Source: JAJYSO01 sp964495935 (lineage in GTDB: Bacteria > Bacteroidota > Bacteroidia > Flavobacteriales > Flavobacteriaceae). From it: a stretch of DNA of 33,664 nucleotides. Made by a program: the position numbers and the translations under genes. Below are positions 24,797-33,624 of the stretch, one piece after another; position 1 is the stretch's first letter; the number at the start of each line of letters is the position of its first letter. The stretch is from NCBI GenBank assembly GCA_964495935.1, contig CAZBXQ010000033.1:1-33664 (forward strand), read 5' to 3'. The notes below the pieces were generated by a model. The model ran no database searches, was not told where the DNA came from, and saw only the letters and a program-made list of their open reading frames with translations.

Positions 24797-24828
24797 TTCG
24801 TTATAATTAAAATGACTTCCTAAATTTG
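24797..24828 (+). promoter_or_regulatory. Candidate promoter of the DUF3332 lipoprotein gene
   Basis: TTCG (24797-24800) is followed after 20 nt by TAAATTTG (24821-24828), close to the Bacteroidota TTTG-N(17-23)-TAnnTTTG pattern. The start codon follows 25 nt later at 24854. Confidence 0.55.
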
Positions 24829-24853
24829 GACATTAAACCTAAAATCATCTATT

Positions 24854-25432
24854 ATGAAAAAATCAAAACTGATTGTACTTGGGCTTTCCGCAACCTTATT
24901 ATTTTCCAGCTGTCTGGGTTCCTATTCTGCCTTTAACCGCTTAAAAGAATGGAATACCGGCCTAACCGACAGTAAATTTTTAGATAACCTTATTTTTTGG
25001 GGGTTATGGATTGTTCCTGCTTATGAGTTATTCTTTATGGGGGATACCGTTATTTTCAACGTAGTCGAATTCTGGTCGGGAAGTAATCCCGTCGCTATGA
25101 ACGAAGGTGATATGGAAGTCGAAACCATCGCCAAAAACGGAAACACCTACCGCATGACGGCTACCAAAAACAAGATGAACATCGAGGTTATCGACGGTAA
25201 GGATTACGGCGAGCACGTACTGTTGCAATATAAGCCGGAAGAAAAATCATGGAACGCCATCAAAGACGGGGAAGTCATCAAACTTTCCTCCATGGAAGAT
25301 GGATTCTATATGGTCTATCTCCCCGATGGACAAAAGGTAAAATTAAATCCCAATACTTCCCGAGAATCCGGGGAAGCCATTCTTAACTCTGCCCTGTTTG
25401 GCTCCAACTCCGGCTGGGCCGTAAACAAATAA
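24854..25432 (+). CDS. DUF3332 lipoprotein
   Basis: A 192-residue lipoprotein: the signal MKKSKLIVLGLSATLLFSSC ends at Cys20. The following segment (GSYSAFNRLKEWNTGLTDSKF, then a hydrophobic stretch with FWGLWIVPAYELFFMGDTVIFNVVEFWSG) is the core of DUF3332, a small Bacteroidota/Proteobacteria family of unknown function. The hydrophobic stretch could be a membrane hairpin. The C-terminal half is a beta-rich domain (EVETIAKNGNTYRMTATKNK, GFYMVYLPDGQKVKLN). It is monocistronic, with a promoter just upstream and a strong terminator just downstream. Confidence 0.85.
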   Translation: MKKSKLIVLGLSATLLFSSCLGSYSAFNRLKEWNTGLTDSKFLDNLIFWGLWIVPAYELFFMGDTVIFNVVEFWSGSNPVAMNEGDMEVETIAKNGNTYRMTATKNKMNIEVIDGKDYGEHVLLQYKPEEKSWNAIKDGEVIKLSSMEDGFYMVYLPDGQKVKLNPNTSRESGEAILNSALFGSNSGWAVNK

Positions 25433-25456
25433 TATTTTATTTTTTTAGTTTTATAA

Positions 25457-25495
25457 AATGGCTGTTGCCACAATGGTAACGGCCATTCTTTTTAT
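25457..25495 (+). terminator. Intrinsic terminator after the DUF3332 gene
   Basis: A 13-bp stem, AATGGCTGTTGCC (25457-25469) with GGTAACGGCCATT (25475-25487), allowing two G-U pairs, surrounds the loop ACAAT and is followed by CTTTTTAT. It lies 24 nt after the stop codon. Confidence 0.85.
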
Positions 25496-25570
25496 AATTC
25501 CTCTTCTATTTTATTTTTCTACGGGCTTCAATCAATTACTTTTTATATTTTCGTTTCCGACATTGAAAAT

Positions 25571-26350
25571 ATGGAATTACGAACGGCCGATTTAACTCGT
25601 TACATTCTCCCACTACGAGAAGGAGGATCACTTCCAGCCCTGGTAGAAGCCAGTGATGGGTTTAAATACGCATTAAAGTTTAAGGGCTCGGGGCATAAGG
25701 AGAAATCAGTAATTGCTGAGCTCTTGGGGGGTGAAATCGCCCGAAAACTGGGATTTAAAGTCCCGGAATTGATTTTCCTCAACCTGGATGAAGCTTTTGG
25801 ACGAACCGAAGGCGATGAGGAGATACAAGATTTGCTAAAATGGAGCCAGGGGACCAACCTGGGGTTGCACTTCTTATCCGGAGCCATTAATTACGATCCC
25901 AATGTCATGGCCATTGACGAGCTTACTGCTTCTAAAATTGTCTGGCTGGATGCTTTTATTACCAATATTGATCGGACCGTTAAAAATACCAATATGCTGA
26001 TATGGTATCGAGAACTCTGGCTTATTGATCACGGATCCAGTTTTTATTTCCATCATCATTTGACGAATTTGGAAAAGCAGGCCCAGACCTCTTTCCCGTA
26101 TATCAAAGATCATATTTTCTTGTCTCAGAGCAGTGCTATTGAGACAGTTGACGAAGAATTAAAATCAGCATTGACCGATACTTTTATCCAAGAGTTGGTT
26201 GCTCTAATTCCAGACGAATGGCTGGTTTGGGATCCCGACAAAAGTCCGGAAGAACATCGAACCTTGTATGCCGATTTTATGAAAATAAGACGAGCCCATT
26301 CCCATTTGTTTATAAAAGAGATCCAGCATGCCCGAGCCCATCTTATATGA
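25571..26350 (+). CDS. HipA_2-family kinase-like protein
   Basis: A 259-residue protein of the HipA-related kinase family without the separate N-terminal HipA module. Kinase-like features: a nucleotide-site lysine in YALKFKG (about residue 36), a catalytic-loop segment LDAFITNIDRTVKNTNML (126-143, with Asp127, Asp134 and Asn141), and the metal-binding LIDHGSSF (Asp153). Related HipA proteins phosphorylate glutamyl-tRNA synthetase, but the target of the HipA_2 group is not established. No HipB-like DNA-binding antitoxin is present. It overlaps the DUF3037 gene by 23 nt, a pairing known for these two families, so the two products probably act together. Confidence 0.85.
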   Translation: MELRTADLTRYILPLREGGSLPALVEASDGFKYALKFKGSGHKEKSVIAELLGGEIARKLGFKVPELIFLNLDEAFGRTEGDEEIQDLLKWSQGTNLGLHFLSGAINYDPNVMAIDELTASKIVWLDAFITNIDRTVKNTNMLIWYRELWLIDHGSSFYFHHHLTNLEKQAQTSFPYIKDHIFLSQSSAIETVDEELKSALTDTFIQELVALIPDEWLVWDPDKSPEEHRTLYADFMKIRRAHSHLFIKEIQHARAHLI

Positions 26351-26711
26351 ATATTCGGTAATCCGAATCGTTCCTCAGGTAGAACGTGAAGAGTTTATCA
26401 ATGCCGGAATCTTGATCTACTCCAAACCGGCCAAAAAGCTCTTGGTTAAAACTCATTTTAACGAAGAAAAATACGGGCTTTTCCCAACTTCGTTAGATCC
26501 GGAGCAGGTGCAGCTGAATCTGAGATCCTTTGTATTAATTGTCAATGGCGACCAAGCCGGCGGCCCCATTGCCCGATTGGATTTAGCCTCTCGTTTTCGA
26601 TGGATGACGGCAGTACGAAGCTCCTGTATTCAGACTTCAAGACCGCATCCGGGGTTTTCGCAGAATCTGGAAGACACGCTAAATCGGTTATTTCAAGAAC
26701 TGGTATTATAA
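26328..26711 (+). CDS. DUF3037 protein, partner of the HipA_2 kinase
   Basis: A 127-residue soluble protein matching DUF3037: LYEYSVIRIVPQVEREEFINAGILIYSK at the start, a central acidic segment, and the RFRWMTAVRSSCIQTSRPHPG block near residues 88-110. The function is unknown. It overlaps the end of the HipA_2 gene in another frame by 23 nt, so the two are surely co-translated. It may be the cognate regulator or antitoxin of the kinase; this is inferred only from the recurrent pairing. Confidence 0.85.
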   Translation: MPEPILYEYSVIRIVPQVEREEFINAGILIYSKPAKKLLVKTHFNEEKYGLFPTSLDPEQVQLNLRSFVLIVNGDQAGGPIARLDLASRFRWMTAVRSSCIQTSRPHPGFSQNLEDTLNRLFQELVL

Positions 26712-26733
26712 GAACTTCCGTTTCAAATGGTCC

Positions 26734-27009
26734 ATCCCAAAACCCCTAAAACCTGAAATCTAAACCTTGAGGTTTCGAAACTAAAACAAGAATAACATAT
26801 ACATCTCACGCCAGGCACCCAGCAACAAAACCTTCAAGGTTTCTCAAGAGCTTAAAAATAATTCCTGAATTAAAAAAACGATTCTACTCAAAAATCCCAA
26901 AACCTAAACCTTGAAGTTTCAAAAACAGAATAGGAATAATAACGTATACATCTCGTTCCAGGCTCCCAATAACAAAAACCTTCAAAGTCTCAGAGACCTG
27001 AAGGTTTAG
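26734..27009. repeat. Pair of imperfect direct repeats, about 115 bp each
   Basis: Copy 1 is at 26734-26850 and copy 2 at 26894-27009, with a period of 160 bp. Both begin ATCCCAAAAC, then carry AAACCTTGARGTTTC, GTATACATCTC or ATATACATCTC, CCAGGC, CCC-AA, and AACCTTCAARGTYTC near the end. Within each unit, AACCTTGA and TTCAAGGTT are inverted, so a unit can fold into a long hairpin. This fills the 318-bp gap between the convergent DUF3037 and prolyl oligopeptidase genes. No gene is visible in it. It may be a decayed mobile element or a bidirectional terminator repeat. Confidence 0.6.
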
Positions 27010-27029
27010 CATCATAAAATCCTCTTTTC

Positions 27030-29213
27030 CTATTCTTCTTCATTTGGCAATTTATCAAAGCCCATATTGTAAAAGGTAAAGGCATACATATCGGCATATT
27101 CCTGAATGATCATCGAAGTCGGCTTCCCGGCTCCATGCCCGGCATTGGTCTCAATCCGAATAAGCACCGGATTGTTACCGGCTTGCTTGGCCTGTAACTC
27201 GGCTGCAAATTTAAAGCTGTGTGCCGGAACCACCCGATCATCATGATCGCCGGTTGTGATTAAAGTAGCCGGATATTCCGTTCCTTCTTTTACATTATGA
27301 ACCGGAGAATAACCGTATAAATATTCAAACATTTCCTTACTGTCTTCGGATGTTCCATAGTCATAAGCCCATCCCGCACCGGCAGTAAACGTATGATACC
27401 GCAACATATCCATCACTCCTACAGCAGGAAGTGCCACTTTCATCAATTCGGGGCGTTGCGTCATAGTCGCTCCGACCAATAATCCCCCATTGGAGCCTCC
27501 GCGAATCGCCAAATAATCACTGGAGGTATAATCTTTGTCAATCAAATACTCAGCGGCGGCAATAAAATCATCAAATACATTTTGTTTTTGAAGTTTTGTT
27601 CCCGCTTTATGCCAATCCTTTCCATATTCGCCTCCTCCTCGCAGATTGGGTACCGCATAGATTCCCCCTTCAGCCAACCAGGCTGCATTAGCCACACTAA
27701 AACTCGGGGTTAAACTGATATTAAATCCACCATATCCATAGAGCATGGTAGGATTCTTACCGTTTTGTTCAAGCCCTTTTTTATAGGTAATAATCATCGG
27801 AATTTGGGTACCGTCCCGGGACGTATAAAAAACCTGCTCACTCGTATAATCTTCAGGATTAAAACTGATTTCCGGTTTTTGATAAACCTCCGATTTGCCA
27901 CTTTCTAAATCATACTTATAAATGGTTCCGGGGGTCACATAATTGGTAAACGAATAATAAACGTCTTTCTCGTCCTTACGGGAAGAAAAACCACTCACCG
28001 TTCCAATTCCCGGGAGTTCAACTTCTCGAATTTCATTTCCTTCCAAATCATACTGTTTCACTTGCGAAACCGCATCTTTCATATAATGCGCAAAGATGTA
28101 TTTGTTTGCCGTTGTAGCATAAAGTACATGATCCGTTTCTTTCAGAAAATCGTTCCAGTTTGAAACTCCCGGATTGGCCGCCGAAACGTTTACAATTTTA
28201 TTATTGGGAGCGTCCTTATCGGTAACCAAATAGAGCTGATCTCCATCGTTAGTCAGCAATCCGGTGTTGATTTCATCGCTTTCAATGATCGTCTTTGGCT
28301 TACCATTCGAGCGATTCAAATTCTTTATAAAAAGACTATTTCCGGAAGTTGCGTTACTGGCCGAAATCACCAGATAATTCCCATCTTCGGTCACAGATCC
28401 GGAGACATAACGATGTTTTTCTTTATCTGCCCCACCAAAAACCAATTTATCATCTTTTTGAGAGGTTCCCAACTCGTGGTAATACAGTTTATGCTGATCG
28501 GTCTTTGCAGAAAGTTGGCTACCTTCCGGTTTATCATAACTGGAATAGTAAAAGCCTTCGTTTTTGCGCCAGGAGATTCCGCTAAATTTGATATCCGTAA
28601 GTGTATCTTCTACTTGTTCCCCGCTTTTTACATCGATCAAAATGACCTTACGCCAATCACTTCCCCCTTCGGAGATAGAATAGGCCAATAGTTTGCCATC
28701 TTTCGAAAAACTCATTCCGCCAAGAGAAGTCGTCCCGTCATCACTAAATTTGTTGGGATCCAAAAACACCTCCGCTTTATCGGGTTTTTCATCCTTTTTA
28801 TAGCGATAGATTACACTCTGATCCTGCAATCCGTCATTTTTAATGTAATAAATATAATCTCCACGTTTAAAAGGGGCTCCGATCTTTTCATAATTCCAAA
28901 GCTCGGTCAATTTATCTTTTAATTGATCCCGGTAAGGAATTTGATCCAAATAATCAAAGGTCACTTTATTTTCCGCCTTCACCCAATCGGCAGTCTCCTC
29001 GCTATTATCGTCTTCCAGCCAGCGATAGGGATCGGGAACATCGGTTCCAAAGTAATTATCAACCGTATCGACCTGTTTGGTCGTAGGATAATTGATTTTC
29101 ATAGGTCTTTTCTTGTCTTTTTGAGAGTCTTTGCAGCCTGCTAATCCTATCAAAACTGAAAGTGTAAGTGCTATCTTTTTCACAATAATTCGATTTGTTG
29201 AAGTTCCAAACAT
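27030..29213 (-). CDS. Prolyl oligopeptidase (S9A), lipoprotein
   Basis: Cleaves short peptides after proline. The start is given as the ATG at 29211-29213; an ATG nine codons upstream and a GTG at 29183 are alternatives. The signal KKIALTLSVLIGLAGC makes it a periplasmic or surface lipoprotein. The mature part opens with the S9A N-terminal motif (DVPDPYRWLEDD), then a seven-bladed propeller, then the alpha/beta hydrolase domain. The catalytic Ser is in RGGSNGG, Asp in DHDDRVVP and His in NAGHGAG (near residues 583, 668 and 702 of the longest frame). Size is normal for the family. It lies downstream of acnA but behind that gene's terminator. Confidence 0.95.
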   Translation of the reverse strand: MFGTSTNRIIVKKIALTLSVLIGLAGCKDSQKDKKRPMKINYPTTKQVDTVDNYFGTDVPDPYRWLEDDNSEETADWVKAENKVTFDYLDQIPYRDQLKDKLTELWNYEKIGAPFKRGDYIYYIKNDGLQDQSVIYRYKKDEKPDKAEVFLDPNKFSDDGTTSLGGMSFSKDGKLLAYSISEGGSDWRKVILIDVKSGEQVEDTLTDIKFSGISWRKNEGFYYSSYDKPEGSQLSAKTDQHKLYYHELGTSQKDDKLVFGGADKEKHRYVSGSVTEDGNYLVISASNATSGNSLFIKNLNRSNGKPKTIIESDEINTGLLTNDGDQLYLVTDKDAPNNKIVNVSAANPGVSNWNDFLKETDHVLYATTANKYIFAHYMKDAVSQVKQYDLEGNEIREVELPGIGTVSGFSSRKDEKDVYYSFTNYVTPGTIYKYDLESGKSEVYQKPEISFNPEDYTSEQVFYTSRDGTQIPMIITYKKGLEQNGKNPTMLYGYGGFNISLTPSFSVANAAWLAEGGIYAVPNLRGGGEYGKDWHKAGTKLQKQNVFDDFIAAAEYLIDKDYTSSDYLAIRGGSNGGLLVGATMTQRPELMKVALPAVGVMDMLRYHTFTAGAGWAYDYGTSEDSKEMFEYLYGYSPVHNVKEGTEYPATLITTGDHDDRVVPAHSFKFAAELQAKQAGNNPVLIRIETNAGHGAGKPTSMIIQEYADMYAFTFYNMGFDKLPNEEE

Positions 29214-29302
29214 ACTAAAATTTAAGCTTTCCTCCTTCATTTGTTTGAATCGAAGGATACACTAAGCCGATCGCTTCTCTCAGCATTCATCTTCAAGAAT
29301 AA

Positions 29303-29328
29303 AAAGGCATCAGAGAACTGATGCCTTT
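29303..29328 (-). terminator. Intrinsic terminator after the aconitase gene
   Basis: An 11-bp perfect stem, AAAGGCATCAG (29303-29313) with CTGATGCCTTT (29318-29328), has an AGAA loop on the plus strand. On the minus strand the hairpin runs into a T-run, 29 nt past the aconitase stop codon. Confidence 0.85.
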
Positions 29329-29356
29329 AGATCTAATCTCACAAAAAGAAAAACGA

Positions 29357-32140
29357 TTAGCTTTCTTTTAGGAATTCTCGTAGCACATATTGAAGAATAC
29401 CTTCATTACGATAGTACTCGATTTCAATATCCGAATCCAAACGAACAATAGCTTTGAATTTCGTTTCTTGGCCATCTTCGGAAGTGGCTACGACATCTAC
29501 TTCCTTATGCGGAGTAAGGCCTTCGGCAATTCCGGTAATATCAAACGTCTCTTTTCCGGTCAATCCTAAGGAATCTGCATTTTCCCCTTCTTTAAATTGA
29601 AGTGGAAGAACCCCCAAATCCATCAGGTTGCTGCGGTGAATTCTTTCATATCCGGCAGCAATAATAGCCTTAACCCCCAACAGATACGTTCCTTTTGCAG
29701 CCCAGTCCCGAGAGGATCCACTACCGTATTCAATTCCGGCCAAAACGACCAACGGCACATTTTCTTCTCGGTATTTTGTAGCGGCGTCAAAGATGGACAT
29801 TTCTTCACCGGAAGGCATATGGATCGTATATCCACCTTCCTTCTTCATCAATTGGTTCTTGATTCGAACATTGGCAAATGTACCTCGCACCATCACTTCA
29901 TCATTCCCTCGACGCGATCCATAGGAGTTAAAATTCTTGGGATCTACACCTTTATCAACCAAATATTGGCCGGCCGGTGAGAACTTACTAAAGCGTCCTG
30001 CCGGGGAAATATGGTCTGTACTGATACTATCTCCTAACTTAAGAAGTACCCGCGCTCCTTTGATATCTTCAAAGTCTCCCGGTTTTTCTGAAATATCCTT
30101 AAAGAATGGAATCTCTCGGATATAAGTGGAGTCATCTTCCCACTCATAAATTTTTCCTTCCGGTACATCCAGATTTCTCCAAATATCGTTACCGGCATAA
30201 ATCTCTCCGTAATTCTTATCAAAATCGCCCGGATTTAAAACATCGCGCATGATATCATTAATCTCATCATTGGAAGGCCAGATATCTTTTAAGTACACCG
30301 GCTCATCGTTGTGATCAAGGGCCAATGGCTCCTCCAGCAGATTAATATCCGTTCGTCCCGCAATCGCATAGGCCACCACCAGCATGGGCGACATTAAGAA
30401 GTTCATTTTCACTTTCGGATGAATCCGCGCTTCGAAGTTTCTATTTCCCGAAAGGACAGAGGTCACCACCAAATCGTATTTATCAACAGCCTCTTCGATT
30501 TTTGGAGGGAGGGGTCCGGTATTACCAATGCAGACCGTACAGCCGTATCCGGTCAAATGGAAACGCTGGGCTTCTAAATCTTTCATCAAATCTGCCGACT
30601 CCAGATAATCGGTTACCACTTTGGAGCCCGGTGCAAAAGAAGTCTTTACCCAAGGAGCGGTGTAAACTCCTTTTTCACGGGCTTTCTTGGCGACTAATCC
30701 TGCGCCAATCATAACGACCGGATTAGAAGTATTGGTACAAGAGGTAATAGCCGCTACCGCGATAGAACCATCGGATAACTCATATTTACTATTGCCTTCT
30801 TTAATCCATACTGATCGCAATTCTTTATGATCCACATCTACAGCCTCCGATTTTTTGGCTATCGCCTGAACAGCAGGCTTATTTCCGCCTTCATATCCCC
30901 AGCGGGAAATAGAATCTAAATAAATACGCTCTCCCGATTCCAAATAATTCCGATTGAACTCTTCGTTCAGGAGATCCTTAAATCTATTTTTTAAATTTTT
31001 AACCAAAATCTTTTGGTTTGGAAGTTTCGGTCCGGCAACCGTAGGCTCTACCTTGGAAAGATCCACTTCAACAACAGAAGAATAATTTATAGCATCCTCA
31101 TTTTCTCTCCAGAGTTTATTGGCCTTACAGTATTTCTCAACACGCTCAATGACCTCCTCTGAACGATTGGTCTGGCGCATATAATCCAACGTCTTATCGT
31201 CAATCGGGAAATAGGTAATCGTACAACCAAATTCCGGAGACATATTTCCAACGGTAGCCCGGTCGGGAACAGAAAGGTTATCCAGCCCCTCTCCAAAGAC
31301 TTCTACAAACTTACCTACTACTCCGTGTTTTCTTAAGGTGTTGGCAATGGTCAATACCATATCGGTAGCCGTTGTACCCACCGGAAGTTTACCCGTCAAC
31401 TTCAAACCGACGACTTGAGGCATAATCATGTAAATAGGCTGGCCCAACAAGGCAGCTTCGGCCTCAATACCACCAACTCCCCAACCGACGACTCCGATTC
31501 CGTTAACCATTGGCGTGTGGCTATCGGTACCGACCAAGGTATCCGGAAAAAGTTGACCATTGCGTTCTTGGACACCCTTCGCAAGATATTCCAGATTCAC
31601 TTGGTGGCAGATTCCCATTCCGGGAGGTACTACACTAAAATTATCGAAGGCATCTTGTGCCCATTTCAAAAATTTATAACGCTCATTATTGCGTTTATAT
31701 TCCTCCTGCATGTTCTTTTCATAGGCATAATTGGTAGCAAAATAATCTACCTGCACCGAGTGATCAATAATCAGATCTACCGGAACATCGGGATTAATAC
31801 CATCCGCATCTTTACCTTTGCGAGCCACTTCAGAACGTAAAGCCGCAATATCAACTACCGCAGGAACTCCCGTAAAATCCTGCATTAAAATTCGGGCGGG
31901 TTTATAGGGAATATCTTCATTTTCTGTTTCGGGCTTCCAATTGAGAAGCGTTTCAACATGTTTTTGGGTCACCGCAAAATCATCGTAATTTCGAAGGGCA
32001 TTTTCTAACAGAATACGAATGGAAAAAGGCATCTTATCAATATCATACCCTTGTTTTTCCAATTCAGCTAAACTGAAATACTCATAATCTTTACCCTGAA
32101 GGTTCAATGATTTCTGGACCTTAAAAGGATCTTTCGGCAT
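29357..32140 (-). CDS. acnA: Aconitate hydratase A
   Basis: Interconverts citrate and isocitrate in the TCA cycle. The start is the ATG at 32138-32140 (MPKDPFKVQKSL), 927 residues; an in-frame ATG 11 codons upstream would lie inside the probable promoter. It is the long AcnA/IRP-type enzyme: ILMQDFTGVPAVVDIAALR, DSHTPMVNGIGVVGWGVGGIEAEA, and the 4Fe-4S cysteines in AITSCTNTSNP (Cys479 of the longer frame) and GYGCTVCIGNTGPL (Cys545, Cys548). The C-terminal swivel domain has GDSISTDHISPAG and AGIEYGSGSSRDWAAKG. IRP-like RNA binding cannot be judged. A clear terminator follows. Confidence 0.97.
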   Translation of the reverse strand: MPKDPFKVQKSLNLQGKDYEYFSLAELEKQGYDIDKMPFSIRILLENALRNYDDFAVTQKHVETLLNWKPETENEDIPYKPARILMQDFTGVPAVVDIAALRSEVARKGKDADGINPDVPVDLIIDHSVQVDYFATNYAYEKNMQEEYKRNNERYKFLKWAQDAFDNFSVVPPGMGICHQVNLEYLAKGVQERNGQLFPDTLVGTDSHTPMVNGIGVVGWGVGGIEAEAALLGQPIYMIMPQVVGLKLTGKLPVGTTATDMVLTIANTLRKHGVVGKFVEVFGEGLDNLSVPDRATVGNMSPEFGCTITYFPIDDKTLDYMRQTNRSEEVIERVEKYCKANKLWRENEDAINYSSVVEVDLSKVEPTVAGPKLPNQKILVKNLKNRFKDLLNEEFNRNYLESGERIYLDSISRWGYEGGNKPAVQAIAKKSEAVDVDHKELRSVWIKEGNSKYELSDGSIAVAAITSCTNTSNPVVMIGAGLVAKKAREKGVYTAPWVKTSFAPGSKVVTDYLESADLMKDLEAQRFHLTGYGCTVCIGNTGPLPPKIEEAVDKYDLVVTSVLSGNRNFEARIHPKVKMNFLMSPMLVVAYAIAGRTDINLLEEPLALDHNDEPVYLKDIWPSNDEINDIMRDVLNPGDFDKNYGEIYAGNDIWRNLDVPEGKIYEWEDDSTYIREIPFFKDISEKPGDFEDIKGARVLLKLGDSISTDHISPAGRFSKFSPAGQYLVDKGVDPKNFNSYGSRRGNDEVMVRGTFANVRIKNQLMKKEGGYTIHMPSGEEMSIFDAATKYREENVPLVVLAGIEYGSGSSRDWAAKGTYLLGVKAIIAAGYERIHRSNLMDLGVLPLQFKEGENADSLGLTGKETFDITGIAEGLTPHKEVDVVATSEDGQETKFKAIVRLDSDIEIEYYRNEGILQYVLREFLKES

Positions 32141-32172
32141 AGTCTTTATATTTAAATTTATTTCGTTTCCCA

Positions 32173-32180
32173 CAAATTTA
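32173..32180 (-). promoter_or_regulatory. Candidate -7 promoter box for acnA
   Basis: On the minus strand TAAATTTG matches TAnnTTTG and lies about 32 nt before the chosen start, favouring the ATG at 32140 over the upstream one. No obvious -33 element is seen. Confidence 0.45.
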
Positions 32181-32296
32181 AGAAATTAAAGCGAATGCCT
32201 ATCCGGTCACACCCAGTATTTCAAAGGAACTCCCCATACACCACTAAAATAGGTTTATTCTAAATAAGGGGATTCTCTTTTTCCGGGTTCAATAAA

Positions 32297-32325
32297 AAGA
32301 GCCCTCGTGATAACTCGGGGCTCTT
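32297..32325 (-). terminator. Intrinsic terminator after the RIC gene
   Basis: AAGAGCCC (32297-32304) pairs with GGGCTCTT (32318-32325), with a further CG/CG pair across a one-base bulge. On the minus strand the stem is followed by TTTTATT. It lies about 50 nt beyond the stop of the iron-sulfur repair gene. Confidence 0.8.
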
Positions 32326-32371
32326 GGAAACGAAAATATTCAAATAAAAAATCCAAATATTCTTGAAAACA

Positions 32372-33103
32372 TCAACTCTGAGCAGTCAATTCGGCCTCCA
32401 AAGCGATGGCTTTAGGGAAGAGAATATTGTTTTCCAAATGGATGTGTTTATGCAAATCCTGTTCAAATTCTTTTAGCAGATTCAGCGTTACCCGATAGGT
32501 ATTGCATCCATCTTCAGGGGTCGTATAGTCATGGCTTAGTTCGGCCATTTTCTTAAAAGCATCTCCTTGATTATCATGTTCATGCCGCAACATATTGACC
32601 GGATCTTCAACGGTTCTGGAACGTGGATTCTCGTAGGGGGTATTGTTTTCCTTCGCTTTTACCAATTTCTTAATAAAAGGGAAAACCATGAGTTCTTCCT
32701 TTTTCGTATGAGAAGAAATCTCACCGGCAATCTGATTAAAAACTTCTTTAATCTCAAAAAGTTCCGGATGGTGGTCGCCATGTACCTGAGCGATTTTTTC
32801 CAAATAGGGCTTAATCTTGGTAATTTGAGCGTCCGAATAACGATGGTGGGTCTTTACAATATAGTCGGCTAATAAATCCAACGGCCAAGATTCATAGTCC
32901 GTCGAACCCCCGTTACCGGAAGTCTGAGCCTTTTTAATTTCCTCAATCAACACCGCTGTATCAATCCCTTTTTCGGCAGCTACATCGGCGAGGCTTCGCC
33001 CCCCATTACAGCAAAAATCGATTTTATGATTTTCAAAAACTCCAGCAGCCCGGTAGTCTTCTGCTACGATATCACCTACTGGTTTGTCTAAAAATTCCTT
33101 CAT
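32372..33103 (-). CDS. ric: Iron-sulfur cluster repair di-iron protein (RIC/YtfE/ScdA family)
   Basis: Repairs iron-sulfur clusters damaged by nitric oxide or peroxide. The start is the ATG at 33101-33103 (MKEFLDKPVGDIVAEDYRAA), giving 243 residues; the longer frame would intrude 20 nt into the cupin gene. The ScdA N-terminal domain carries the paired cysteines of FCCNGGRSL (Cys31, Cys32). The hemerythrin-like four-helix part supplies the iron ligands: HHRYS, HGDHHPE, HTKKEELMVFP, LRHEHDNQGD and HIHLENNILFP. It is cytoplasmic, 34 nt after the cupin gene. The nearby aconitase is a typical target of such damage, although it has its own promoter. Confidence 0.94.
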   Translation of the reverse strand: MKEFLDKPVGDIVAEDYRAAGVFENHKIDFCCNGGRSLADVAAEKGIDTAVLIEEIKKAQTSGNGGSTDYESWPLDLLADYIVKTHHRYSDAQITKIKPYLEKIAQVHGDHHPELFEIKEVFNQIAGEISSHTKKEELMVFPFIKKLVKAKENNTPYENPRSRTVEDPVNMLRHEHDNQGDAFKKMAELSHDYTTPEDGCNTYRVTLNLLKEFEQDLHKHIHLENNILFPKAIALEAELTAQS

Positions 33104-33137
33104 GGTTCTTATTTCATTAATTGTTTTATAGTTGTAT

Positions 33138-33428
33138 TTAAAACTCAATTTCTCCATTAGCAGCTAACGTCACAATGGCATTAAAATCTTTTTTAATATG
33201 CAAACTATGGTTTTTCCTTGCAGGAAGGATTATAGTATCTCCCGACTTCAATATTTGTTCTTTTTTGTCCATTTTTAGAACCGCCTCACCGGTTTTGACC
33301 ACAATCACGGCTTCTGAGGTGGCATGATGTTCCGGCATACTCATTCCGGATTTCGCATTGACTTCCAACAATTTAAAAGCTTCACCTTTTCCTAAAGGAT
33401 GCATTTGAGGTCTATCTGTATTTTCCAT
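33138..33428 (-). CDS. Small cupin-domain protein
   Basis: A 96-residue single-domain cupin: motif 1 MPEHHATSEAVIVVKTGEAVL (about 31-51) keeps His and Glu ligands, and motif 2 GDTIILPARKNHSLHI (about 63-78) keeps the His. It probably binds a metal and a small ligand; the substrate is unknown. It is co-transcribed with the RIC gene from the promoter at 33457-33485, and cupin/RIC/hemerythrin pairings fit nitrosative-stress or denitrification gene sets. That role is inferred from context. Confidence 0.88.
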   Translation of the reverse strand: MENTDRPQMHPLGKGEAFKLLEVNAKSGMSMPEHHATSEAVIVVKTGEAVLKMDKKEQILKSGDTIILPARKNHSLHIKKDFNAIVTLAANGEIEF

Positions 33429-33456
33429 TGCGCTTTATTTTGAATGATTCTAAATA

Positions 33457-33485
33457 CAAATGTATAGAATTAATTTTATATCCAA
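33457..33485 (-). promoter_or_regulatory. Promoter of the cupin-RIC operon
   Basis: On the minus strand TTG (33483-33485) is followed after 18 nt by TACATTTG (33457-33464), a good match to the Bacteroidota TTG-N(17-23)-TAnnTTTG promoter. The cupin start codon is 28 nt further on. No obvious FNR/CRP-type operator was found. Confidence 0.6.
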
Positions 33486-33535
33486 GACTTAAAACTCTTA
33501 ATTAATTTTCTTCGGTAAGGAAATTGATAAAAGGG

Positions 33536-33624
33536 AGCCCGGATCGGGGCCGGGAGTTGATGGGAATGAGATCCCGGATCGGAGTCCGGGATGACAGGGG
33601 AGGTCTCGAAACAAGCCCGGGGAT
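33536..33624. repeat. Cluster of GC-rich palindromic intergenic repeats
   Basis: Three related units stand in a row: GCCCGGATCGGGGCCGGGA (33537-33555); ATCCCGGA, spacer TCGGAG, TCCGGGAT (33571-33592), followed by GACAGG; and a shorter AAGCCCGGGGATGACA (33612-33627). The middle unit is an 8-bp perfect hairpin. They resemble the widespread 'ATCCCGG...CCGGGATGACA' extragenic palindromes. A 12-bp perfect palindrome, ATACGATCGTAT (33648-33659), lies at the window edge. No gene is visible from 33429 to the end. Confidence 0.6.

Noticed and set aside
32141..32173. Upstream start for aconitase
   Set aside because: It would place the start codon within the probable -7 box at 32173-32180, and the family begins at MPKDPF.
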